Below, in pieces: positions 1-7,096 of a stretch of 14,600 nucleotides of DNA. The stretch's first letter is position 1. Every line of letters starts with the position of its first letter. Both the position numbers and the translations under genes were made by a program. The notes beneath the pieces were generated by a model. It made no database searches and was not told the origin of the DNA. It worked only from the letters and a program-made list of their open reading frames with translations. The stretch comes from an uncultured Burkholderiales bacterium (GTDB taxonomy: Bacteria > Pseudomonadota > Gammaproteobacteria > Burkholderiales > Burkholderiaceae_E), in the NCBI GenBank assembly GCA_903923345.1, contig CAIXXI010000071.1:1-14600 (forward strand), in the 5' to 3' direction.

Positions 1-1802
1 TTGTCGATTGCCAATGGGCCTGCCCGGCCCACACCCCGGTCCCTGAATACATTCGTTTGATCGCGCAGGGTCGCTACGACGACGCCTACATGGTCAACTG
101 GGTCAGCAACGTCTTCCCAGGCATCCTGGGCAGGACCTGCGACCGCCCCTGCGAGCCGGCCTGCCGGCGCGGTCGGGTCGAAGAAAAGAACCTGTCCAAG
201 CCCGAGCCGGTCGCCATCTGCCGCTTGAAGCGCGTGGCGGCGGACTTCAAGGAAGGCGACTCCGTTCGCGACAAGATGCCGGTGCCGCTGCCGCGAAACG
301 GCAAGCGCGTGGCCTGCGTCGGTGCCGGACCCGCCTCTCTGACGGTTGCGCGCGACCTGGCCACTCAGGGCTATGAGGTCACGGTTTTCGAAGGTGAACA
401 GAAGGCCGGCGGCTTCATGTGGACGCAGATCCCGCGCTTCCGTCTTCCTGAGACCGTGATCGACGAGGAAACCGGCTACATCTTTTCACTCGGTGTGGAC
501 TTCCGCGGCAATCACCGCATCGACTCCATGACGTCGCTGATGGCCGACTCCTGGGATGCGATTTTTGTCGGCTGCGGTGCCCCCCGTGGGCGCGACCTCG
601 ATGTGCCGGGTCGCACCGAGGCAGCGGCCAACATCCATATCGGCATCGAGTGGTTGGCATCGGTGTCCTTCGGCCATGTCACCAAAGTCGGCAAGCGGGT
701 GATCGTTCTGGGCGGAGGCAACACCGCCATGGACTGCTGCCGCTCGGCACGCCGCCTCGGCGCCGATTCGGTCAAGGTGGTGGTTCGAAGCGGGTTCGAG
801 GAGATGAAGGCCTCTCCCTGGGAGAAAGAAGACGCCCTGCACGAAGGCATCCCGATCATCAATTTCCACGTTCCGAAGGCCTTCCTGCACGACGCCAACG
901 GCACCCTGACCGGCATGAGCTTCGAGGTGGTCAAGGCGGTCTACGATGACAAGGGCCGTCGCTCACTGGTGCCCACCGGCGAGCCGGACGCGATCATCGA
1001 ATGTGATGAAGTCCTGATTGCTGTCGGCCAGGAAAATGCGTTCCCCTGGATCGAGCGCGATTCCGGCATCGAATTCGATAAATGGGGCCTGCCGGTGCTG
1101 GGCGAGAACACCCATCAGTCCAGCGTGCCCCGTGTGTTTTTCGGTGGCGATGCCGCCTTCGGTCCGAAGAACATCATCACGGCCGTGGCGCACGGGCATG
1201 AGGCGGCAGTCTCGATCGACCGCTTCCTGAACGGCGAAGACCTGGCGAAGCGCCCTGGCCCGATGGTGAATCTGGTCTCGCAGAAGATGGGCATTCACGA
1301 GTGGAGCTACGACAACTCGGTCAGCGATGACCTGCGCCACAAGGTGCCCTGGGAGAAGGCGGAGAAAGCTCTTGCCAGCATCAAGGTCGAGGTCGAGCTC
1401 GGTTTCGATCTGAAGACCGCCTATCGCGAGGCCGAACGCTGCCTGAACTGCGATGTGCAGACCGTCTTCAACGACAAGCTGTGCATCGAGTGTGATGCCT
1501 GCGTCGACATCTGCCCCATGGACTGCATCACCTTCACGCCGAACGGCGAGGAGGCTGATCTGCGCACCCGCCTGAAGGCGCCTTCGGACAACACCGAGCA
1601 GGACCTGTACGTGAGTGCGGCGCTCAAGACGAGCCATGTCATGGTCAAGGACGAGGATGTCTGCCTGCACTGCGGGCTGTGCGCCGAGCGTTGCCCGACA
1701 GGCGCCTGGGACATGCAGAAGTTCCTGCTCAACACGACCAAGGCGGGCTCGGCTTGCCGTGATCGGGAAATGTTCGCTCAACGCGTTGGGGTCCCCGCAT
1801 GA
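1..1802 (+). CDS. FAD/NAD(P)-binding iron-sulfur oxidoreductase subunit of a 2-oxoacid oxidoreductase (5' partial)
   Basis: The frame is open from base 3 with no stop, so the gene enters from the left; the visible part is 599 residues. In order it shows a Cys-rich segment like the N-terminal domain of dihydropyrimidine dehydrogenase and GltD (CQWACPAHTPVPEYI at fragment residues 3-17, then C46, C50, C54), an FAD Rossmann motif GAGPAS (107-112), a second dinucleotide motif GGGNTAMD (237-244), and a GGDAA FAD-closing motif near 381. The C-terminus carries two ferredoxin-type CxxCxxCxxxCP sets (494-504 and 554-564). This is the GltD/NfnB-like flavoprotein architecture with an added 2x[4Fe-4S] module. 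The stop overlaps korA by ATGA. Inference: it is the NAD(P)-reducing electron-output subunit of the KorAB enzyme, like the third subunit (KorC, as I recall it) of Azoarcus 2-oxoglutarate:NADP+ oxidoreductase. A glutamate synthase small subunit is less likely because no large subunit is adjacent and korAB follows directly. Confidence 0.9.
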   Translation, partial: VDCQWACPAHTPVPEYIRLIAQGRYDDAYMVNWVSNVFPGILGRTCDRPCEPACRRGRVEEKNLSKPEPVAICRLKRVAADFKEGDSVRDKMPVPLPRNGKRVACVGAGPASLTVARDLATQGYEVTVFEGEQKAGGFMWTQIPRFRLPETVIDEETGYIFSLGVDFRGNHRIDSMTSLMADSWDAIFVGCGAPRGRDLDVPGRTEAAANIHIGIEWLASVSFGHVTKVGKRVIVLGGGNTAMDCCRSARRLGADSVKVVVRSGFEEMKASPWEKEDALHEGIPIINFHVPKAFLHDANGTLTGMSFEVVKAVYDDKGRRSLVPTGEPDAIIECDEVLIAVGQENAFPWIERDSGIEFDKWGLPVLGENTHQSSVPRVFFGGDAAFGPKNIITAVAHGHEAAVSIDRFLNGEDLAKRPGPMVNLVSQKMGIHEWSYDNSVSDDLRHKVPWEKAEKALASIKVEVELGFDLKTAYREAERCLNCDVQTVFNDKLCIECDACVDICPMDCITFTPNGEEADLRTRLKAPSDNTEQDLYVSAALKTSHVMVKDEDVCLHCGLCAERCPTGAWDMQKFLLNTTKAGSACRDREMFAQRVGVPA

Positions 1803-3637
1803 AACGCATCGAGGCGGTCAACGACTTCGTCATCAAGTTCGCCAACGTCAATGGTTCGGGATCGGCTTCGGCCAACGAACTGTTTGCCAAGGCGATTCTG
1901 CGCATGGGCGTGCCCGTCAGCCCGCGCAACATTTTCCCGTCGAACATCCAGGGTCTGCCGACCTGGTACGAAGTGCGGGTCTGCGAACGCGGCTGGCTGG
2001 GGCGTCGCGGCGGCATCGACATGATGGTCGCCATGAATCCGCAGACCTGGGCGCAGGACGTCGCCGAGATCGAGCCGGGCGGCTACCTGTTCTACGACAG
2101 CACGCGACCCATGCCAGCCAGCGCATTTCGCCAGGACATCCACGTGATCGGCATGCCGGTCACCGAGATCTGCAATGCCGCCTATGAAGACCCGCGCCAG
2201 CGCACCTTGTTCAAGAACATCATGGTGCTCGGCGCCTTGTCGGTGCTGCTGGAAGTCGATTCCTCGGTGATCGAGAAGCTCTTCTCCGAGCAGTACAAGG
2301 GCAAGGAGCGTTTGCTCGAGTCGAATGTGCGCGCCCTGCATGCCGGACGCAGTTTTGCCACGGAACACCTCGAAGCCCCGATCGGTCTGCGTGTGCGGCC
2401 CGCTGATGCAGTGGGCGATCGCATTTTCATGGAAGGCAACGCCGCCGCCGCGCTGGGCTGCGTCTATGGCGGTGCCACCGTCTGCGCCTGGTACCCGATC
2501 ACGCCGTCGTCGTCGGTTGCCGAGGCCTTTCAGAGCTACTGCAAGAAATTTCGCCACGATCCCGAGACCGGCAAGGCGCGCTACGCGATCGTTCAGGCCG
2601 AAGACGAAATCGCCTCGGTCGGCATCATCACCGGCGCGGGCTGGAACGGTGCACGGTCGTTTACAGCCACCTCCGGCCCAGGCGTGTCGCTGATGACCGA
2701 GTTCATCGGTCTTGCCTACTTCGCCGAGATTCCGTTCGTGATCATCGACGTGCAGCGCGGCGGCCCCTCCACCGGCATGCCCACCCGCACCCAGCAAGCC
2801 GATCTGCTCTCCAGCGCCTATGCCTCGCATGGCGACACCAAGCATGTGATGTTGCTGCCGCAGGACCCGGCCGAATGTTTTGAGCATGCGGCGGTCGCGC
2901 TCGATCTCGCCGAACGCTTGCAGACCCCGGTGTTCGTGATGACCGACCTGGACATTGGCATGAACCAGCGGCTGTGTGCGCCGCTGCAATGGGACGAGTC
3001 GCGCGGCTTCGACCGGGGCAAGGTGCTGACCGCTGAACAGCTCGAAGCCGGGTTCGATTTCGGTCGCTACAAGGACGTTGATGGCGATGGCATTCCGTGG
3101 CGCACGCTGCCCGGTACGCACCCCACCAAGGGCAGCTACTTTACCCGTGGCACCACCCGCGACGCCTATGCCCGCTACTCCGAAGCCGGCCCGGACTATC
3201 TCTACAACGTGCAGCGCCTGCTGCAGAAGTTCGATACCGCAGCCAATATCGTGCCCGCACCGATCGTGAAGTCAGCCGGCAAGCGCACGCGATTCGGCGT
3301 CATTTATTTCGGCTCGACCTCGCCGGCCATGGACGAAGCGCTCGAAGCGCTGTCGGATGCCGGCGTCCTGGTCGATGCCATGCGCCTGCGGGCCTTCCCG
3401 TTCCCCAAGAGTGTGCTCGAGTTCATCGCTGCACATGAACAGGTGTTCGTCGTTGAGCAGAATCGCGATGCCCAGATGCGAACCCTGCTGGTCAACGAAC
3501 TCGAGGTCGACCCGGCTCGCCTGGTTCCGATCCTGCACTACGACGGCACCCCGATCACCGCCCGCTTCATCACCCGAGCCATCGGGGAGCATGTCGGTAC
3601 GCCGGTTGATGCCCATGAGAAGGAGATCGCCAAATGA
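1799..3637 (+). CDS. korA: 2-oxoacid:acceptor oxidoreductase, fused gamma-alpha subunit (KorA type)
   Basis: This 612-residue protein has the two-subunit 2-oxoacid:ferredoxin oxidoreductase layout. A gamma domain occupies about residues 1-190, with a GSGSAS nucleotide-fold loop near 19-24. The alpha/pyrimidine-binding domain (about 205-395) has the family signature WYPITPSSS (231-239), QAEDE (266-270) and GPSTGMPTRTQQAD (322-335). A transketolase-C-like region follows (about 495-600), preceded by the typical DGDGIPWRTLPG segment (428-439). With KorB it should bind a 2-oxoacid and CoA and release acyl-CoA, CO2 and low-potential electrons in the cytosol. 2-oxoglutarate is the likeliest substrate by resemblance to KorAB, but pyruvate or another oxoacid cannot be excluded. 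The ATG overlaps the upstream stop (ATGA), and the stop overlaps korB the same way, indicating coupled translation and a fixed-stoichiometry complex. Confidence 0.93.
   Translation: MKRIEAVNDFVIKFANVNGSGSASANELFAKAILRMGVPVSPRNIFPSNIQGLPTWYEVRVCERGWLGRRGGIDMMVAMNPQTWAQDVAEIEPGGYLFYDSTRPMPASAFRQDIHVIGMPVTEICNAAYEDPRQRTLFKNIMVLGALSVLLEVDSSVIEKLFSEQYKGKERLLESNVRALHAGRSFATEHLEAPIGLRVRPADAVGDRIFMEGNAAAALGCVYGGATVCAWYPITPSSSVAEAFQSYCKKFRHDPETGKARYAIVQAEDEIASVGIITGAGWNGARSFTATSGPGVSLMTEFIGLAYFAEIPFVIIDVQRGGPSTGMPTRTQQADLLSSAYASHGDTKHVMLLPQDPAECFEHAAVALDLAERLQTPVFVMTDLDIGMNQRLCAPLQWDESRGFDRGKVLTAEQLEAGFDFGRYKDVDGDGIPWRTLPGTHPTKGSYFTRGTTRDAYARYSEAGPDYLYNVQRLLQKFDTAANIVPAPIVKSAGKRTRFGVIYFGSTSPAMDEALEALSDAGVLVDAMRLRAFPFPKSVLEFIAAHEQVFVVEQNRDAQMRTLLVNELEVDPARLVPILHYDGTPITARFITRAIGEHVGTPVDAHEKEIAK
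3620..3625 (+). promoter_or_regulatory. Ribosome binding site of korB
   Basis: AAGGAG lies inside the 3' end of korA, 8 bases before the korB ATG. It confirms the overlapping start and suggests independent as well as coupled initiation. Confidence 0.8.
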
Positions 3638-4689
3638 CCTATATCGCCAAGCCCCGACTGCATCATCCGACACTGCAGCGCAACGCGGTCGGTTACACCC
3701 GCCGCGATTACGAAGGCAAGATCTCGACCCTGTGCGCCGGATGCGGGCATGACTCGATCTCGGCAGCGATCATCCAGGCGGTCTGGGAGCTCGATGTTCA
3801 GCCGCATCGCGTGGCCAAGCTCTCCGGGATCGGCTGTTCGAGCAAGACGCCGGATTATTTCCTCGGCGCCAGCCACGGCTTCAACACGGTTCACGGTCGC
3901 ATGCCGAGTGTGCTCACCGGCGCGAACCTGGCCAATCGCGAGCTGCTGTATCTGGGCATCTCGGGTGACGGCGATTCCGCCTCGATCGGGCTCGGTCAAT
4001 TTGCCCATGCGATGCGACGCGGTGTCCGCATGGTCTACATCGTCGAAAACAACGGCGTGTATGGCCTCACCAAAGGGCAGTTCTCCGCCACGGCCGATCG
4101 CGGCAGTCGCAGCAAGAAAGGCGCAGTCAACAACGATTCACCGGTCGATCTGGTCGGCCTGGCGATGCAATTGGGCGCAACCTATGTCGGCCGCGGGTTT
4201 TCGGGCGACAAGGCGCAGCTGGTGCCGCTGATCAAGGGCGCGATCAATCATGGGGGGGCAGCCTTCATTGATGTCATCAGCCCGTGTGTGGCCTTCAACA
4301 ACCACGAAGGCAGCACTCGCAGCTATGACCATGTGCGTGCCCACAACGAGGCGGTCAGCCGAATCGACTTCATCGACCTGGCCCGCGAAGTGATTGCCGA
4401 GCCGGCACCTGGCGGCGTGATTGAACTGCCGCAGGCAGATGGTTCGATGATGCGCCTGCGCAAGCTGCATGCCGACCATGACCCGACCGATCGTCGGGCG
4501 GCCATGAATCACATGCAGGCGATGGCAGCAGAGGGCGAAATCGCGACCGGTCTGTTGTATGTCGATCCGGATGCAAGCGACCTGCATGCAGTGCTCGAGA
4601 CCGTTGATGCACCGCTCAGCACGCTGGATGAATCGATGTTGTGTCCTGGTGCCTCTGCGCTGGAACGCATCAACGCGGCATTGCGTTAA
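3634..4689 (+). CDS. korB: 2-oxoacid:acceptor oxidoreductase, beta subunit (KorB type, thiamine diphosphate-binding)
   Basis: This 351-residue protein has the beta-subunit hallmarks: CAGCGH (34-39), GIGCSS with C68, and SPC with C218, which supply the four Cys ligands of the catalytic-subunit [4Fe-4S] cluster (C34, C37, C68, C218). The thiamine-diphosphate/Mg motif GDGDSASIG (111-119) continues to the paired Asn at 139-140 and YGLTKGQ. HGRMPSVLTGANLAN (87-101) is also typical. It binds ThDP, accepts the 2-oxoacid at the interface with KorA, and moves electrons out through its cluster. The start is set by a strong AAGGAG 8 bases upstream of the ATG, and it overlaps the korA stop by 4 bases. 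Its last 20 bases overlap the end of the opposite-strand transporter gene, so it is the last gene of its operon. Confidence 0.93.
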   Translation: MTYIAKPRLHHPTLQRNAVGYTRRDYEGKISTLCAGCGHDSISAAIIQAVWELDVQPHRVAKLSGIGCSSKTPDYFLGASHGFNTVHGRMPSVLTGANLANRELLYLGISGDGDSASIGLGQFAHAMRRGVRMVYIVENNGVYGLTKGQFSATADRGSRSKKGAVNNDSPVDLVGLAMQLGATYVGRGFSGDKAQLVPLIKGAINHGGAAFIDVISPCVAFNNHEGSTRSYDHVRAHNEAVSRIDFIDLAREVIAEPAPGGVIELPQADGSMMRLRKLHADHDPTDRRAAMNHMQAMAAEGEIATGLLYVDPDASDLHAVLETVDAPLSTLDESMLCPGASALERINAALR

Positions 4690-5875
4690 GCCGCCAGGCG
4701 CTGAACAGGGCGCTGGCCATGGCCAGCGCTGCGCCGATCAGCAGGGCATGGGCTGCACCGATCCATTGCCCGATCTGGCCAAACACCAGACTGCCGATCG
4801 GCATCGCACCGATGAACATCGCGGTGTAGATGGCCATCACGCGGCCGCGCATCGAATCGGTGACGCGGCCCTGGATGGTCATGTTGGTCGAGACCGCCTG
4901 GGCAATCGTGCCCAAGCCCACCAGCATCATGCCGATCGCCGCCATCGGTATCCAGCGGCTCAGGCAGAACACCATCAGGCCCGTGGCGGCCGATACATTG
5001 CCGGCGATTGCGATCCAGCGCAGCCGGGTATTGCTGCGACGCGCGGCCAAAGTAATGGCTGCAGACATGGCTCCCACACCCGCACAGGAAATGAACATGC
5101 CGACCAGTTCCGGGTGGGCACCATACAGTTCAGCGACCGCCGCGGGCATCAATGAGTTGTAGGGGCCAACACCAAAGCCCAGCATGAACACACCCAGCAG
5201 CATCTGCGCGATGGTGCGATCAGAAAAGGCGTGTTTCCAGCCTTCCAGGTACTGGGTGAGAAACGAGCTTTTCGTCGAAGCCGACAGGTGTGCGTCGGGT
5301 GTTCTGATGCGCCACAACTGGAACAGGATGGCCGTCAGGGCAATCGGGTGCAGCAGCAGGCAGGCGGCTTCACCGAACCAGCCGATCAGCAGGCCCCCGA
5401 TCGCAGGGCCGATGAAGCGGGCAGTGTTCAGTGCGCTGGAGTGCAGTGCGACTGCGTTGGGCAACACCTTCCGATCCTCGACCAGTTCGCTGATGAAGCT
5501 GTGACGAATCGGTATCTCGCAGGCAAAAGCCAGCCCGCGAAGTGATGCGATCACCAGCAGCAGGCTGGCATTGATCTGTCCGGTGGCGGTGAGCCCGGAC
5601 AGAACAATCCCCAGCACCGCCACGAAAGCGAGGATGGCCATCAGCAGACGCCGTCGCGAGTAGCGGTCGGCAAAGAGTCCGGCGATGGGCGAGATCACGA
5701 TCGCCGGCGCCAGTTGGGCAAATCCCAGCGCCCCCAGCAGGGCCACCGATCCGGTCAGCCGATATCCCAGCCAGGCGATGCCCACCCCGTGTGCGAATCC
5801 GCCAATGAGGGCAATCGACTGCCCGGTGAAATAGCGGCGGAACTCGCGGTGGGCGAGGGCTGGAAAGCGGCTCAT
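4670..5875 (-). CDS. MFS transporter, EntS-like (MFS_3 type)
   Basis: This 401-residue inner-membrane protein has about twelve hydrophobic segments. The MFS signature between segments 2 and 3 is clear: GLFADRYSRRR at residues 66-76. The opening FPALAHREFRRYFTGQSIALIGGF is typical of the MFS_3 group, whose studied members include the enterobactin exporter EntS; the substrate here is unknown. The ATG overlaps the stop of the acyl-CoA dehydrogenase by 4 bases (ATGA) and no Shine-Dalgarno sequence is visible, so translation is probably coupled. It is the last gene of a three-gene - strand operon, and its C-terminal codons overlap the korB 3' end. Inference: proton-driven export of a small product linked to the dehydrogenase. 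Confidence 0.88.
   Translation of the reverse strand: MSRFPALAHREFRRYFTGQSIALIGGFAHGVGIAWLGYRLTGSVALLGALGFAQLAPAIVISPIAGLFADRYSRRRLLMAILAFVAVLGIVLSGLTATGQINASLLLVIASLRGLAFACEIPIRHSFISELVEDRKVLPNAVALHSSALNTARFIGPAIGGLLIGWFGEAACLLLHPIALTAILFQLWRIRTPDAHLSASTKSSFLTQYLEGWKHAFSDRTIAQMLLGVFMLGFGVGPYNSLMPAAVAELYGAHPELVGMFISCAGVGAMSAAITLAARRSNTRLRWIAIAGNVSAATGLMVFCLSRWIPMAAIGMMLVGLGTIAQAVSTNMTIQGRVTDSMRGRVMAIYTAMFIGAMPIGSLVFGQIGQWIGAAHALLIGAALAMASALFSAWRLNAMPR
4710..4729. repeat. Perfect 20-base palindrome just beyond the korB stop
   Basis: The half-site GCGCTGGCCA is followed immediately by its exact reverse complement, with no spacer. It begins 21 bases after the korB TAA and lies inside the 3' coding end of the opposite-strand MFS gene (Ala-rich ALAMASAL region). 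It could fold as a strong hairpin at the 3' end of the kor mRNA, but no T-run follows, so a classical intrinsic terminator is not supported. A binding site or a chance product of Ala/Met codons are alternatives. Confidence 0.6.
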
Positions 5876-7062
5876 CGGGTGCTGGATATCCGCTGAAAAA
5901 TTCTTTTTCCGATCGCGGCGCGATGCACCTCCGAGGCGCCGTCATAGATGCGAAAGGGCCTCAGCTTTCGCGCGATCAGGGCGATTGGCTGGTCCTCGCA
6001 CATGCCGATTGCACCGGCGAGCTGGGAGGCCCGATCGGCAATGCGATCGAGTGCTTCGCTCACAAAAACCTTGGCCATCGAGGATTCATGCCGGATGGAC
6101 AGACCCGCGTCAAGCTTTCGGGCGACATCGGCGGTCATCAGTCGGCAGGCATACAGGTCGATGTGGGCATCGGCGACCATGGCCTGAACCTGCTGGTGCT
6201 CGGCCAGCCGGGCACCGAAGGACTCCCGGGTCGCGGCATGTTCCTGAGCGATTTCGATCGCCCGCTGTGCCAGACCGATCCCACGCATGCAATGAAACAG
6301 GCGCGCGCCTTCCAGGCGCAACTGGGCGTAATCGAAGCCTTTGCCAGGCTCTCCGATCAGGGCCTCAGGACCGACCCGACAGCCTTCGAGCCGGATCTCG
6401 CCATGGCCTCCGGGCGCAAAGGGATCGATCGATGGGATCGAGCGCACGAGGTTCCAGCCGGGGTTGTTGGTGTCAACGATGAACCAGCTGGCACCTTCGT
6501 CACTGCGCGCCACGACCAGCGCGAAGGCCGCACCGACTGCACCCGAGGCGAACCATTTGTGGCCATCGAGGATCCAGCCGTCGCCATCGCGACGGGCGCG
6601 CGTGGACAACATGCGCGGATCGGACCCGACACCGGGCGCAGGCTCGGTCATCGCGAAGGCCGAGCGCACCTCGCCGGCCATCAGGGGGGCCAGCCACCGA
6701 TCGCGCTGAAGGGGCGTGGCCAGGTGCAGCAGGGTATCGATGTTGGGCTGATCGGGTGCGGCGCATCCCAGGGCGCCTGCGCCCAGAAAGCTGCGGCCGG
6801 CCACCTCGAAAACCCGGGCGCAGTCATGCCAGTTCAGGCCCAGCCCGCCCAGGGGCGGGGGTAGCTGTGGAGACACCAGGCCGCGGCGCTCGGCCTCACG
6901 GCGCAGGTCTTTCGTGACGGCATCGAGCCAGGCGATGTCCTGTGCACGCGCCATGTCTTCACGCGGAATGGCGCATTCGTCGATGAAGGCGCGAACGCGC
7001 GCGCACAGCGCATCGAGCTCGATGGGTGACAGGCCGGGACGGGTCCCTGCAATGGCGTTCAC
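5872..7062 (-). CDS. Acyl-CoA dehydrogenase family flavoprotein
   Basis: This 396-residue protein has the full acyl-CoA dehydrogenase fold: a helical N-terminus (1-125), the FAD/substrate beta-domain motif FAMTEPAPGVGSD (136-148) with WILDGHKWFASGA (163-175), and a C-terminal helical domain ending IYDGASEVHRAAIGKRI (372-388). The usual catalytic Glu of medium-chain enzymes (YEGT) is replaced by Asp374 in YDGASEVH, the pattern seen in the ACAD10/ACAD11-like branch. It should oxidise an acyl-CoA at C2-C3 using FAD and ETF; chain length and substrate are not readable. It starts at a GTG with a strong AGGAG 5 bases upstream, 34 bases after the preceding MFS stop, and it overlaps the next MFS start. 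No hydratase, thiolase or ETF gene is adjacent, so a specialised rather than beta-oxidation role is possible. Confidence 0.9.
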   Translation of the reverse strand: MNAIAGTRPGLSPIELDALCARVRAFIDECAIPREDMARAQDIAWLDAVTKDLRREAERRGLVSPQLPPPLGGLGLNWHDCARVFEVAGRSFLGAGALGCAAPDQPNIDTLLHLATPLQRDRWLAPLMAGEVRSAFAMTEPAPGVGSDPRMLSTRARRDGDGWILDGHKWFASGAVGAAFALVVARSDEGASWFIVDTNNPGWNLVRSIPSIDPFAPGGHGEIRLEGCRVGPEALIGEPGKGFDYAQLRLEGARLFHCMRGIGLAQRAIEIAQEHAATRESFGARLAEHQQVQAMVADAHIDLYACRLMTADVARKLDAGLSIRHESSMAKVFVSEALDRIADRASQLAGAIGMCEDQPIALIARKLRPFRIYDGASEVHRAAIGKRIFQRISSTR

Positions 7063-7067
7063 AGGAT

Positions 7068-7072
7068 CTCCT
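7068..7072 (-). promoter_or_regulatory. Ribosome binding site deciding the GTG start of the acyl-CoA dehydrogenase
   Basis: On the - strand AGGAG stands 5 bases before the GTG whose first base is at 7062. This supports GTG as the true start, and no ATG lies nearby in frame. Confidence 0.8.
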
Positions 7073-7096
7073 GGAAGGGCGTTCGGGCAGTGTGCT

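Noticed and set aside
963..1781. A 272-codon - strand open frame opposite the flavoprotein gene
   Set aside because: It lies fully inside the well-supported coding sequence and has no recognisable domain or ribosome site.
1..1802. Reading the first gene as glutamate synthase small subunit (gltD)
   Set aside because: The C-terminal double ferredoxin module and the overlapping korA gene do not fit GltD; no large subunit is adjacent in the window.
1778..3121. A 447-codon open frame on the - strand opposite korA
   Set aside because: It is antisense to a gene with clear family motifs, its product is rich in His, Arg and Gly with no recognisable domain, and long antisense frames are common in GC-rich DNA.
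5923..6864. A 313-codon + strand open frame opposite the acyl-CoA dehydrogenase
   Set aside because: Antisense shadow; the - strand product carries all acyl-CoA dehydrogenase motifs and a strong ribosome site.
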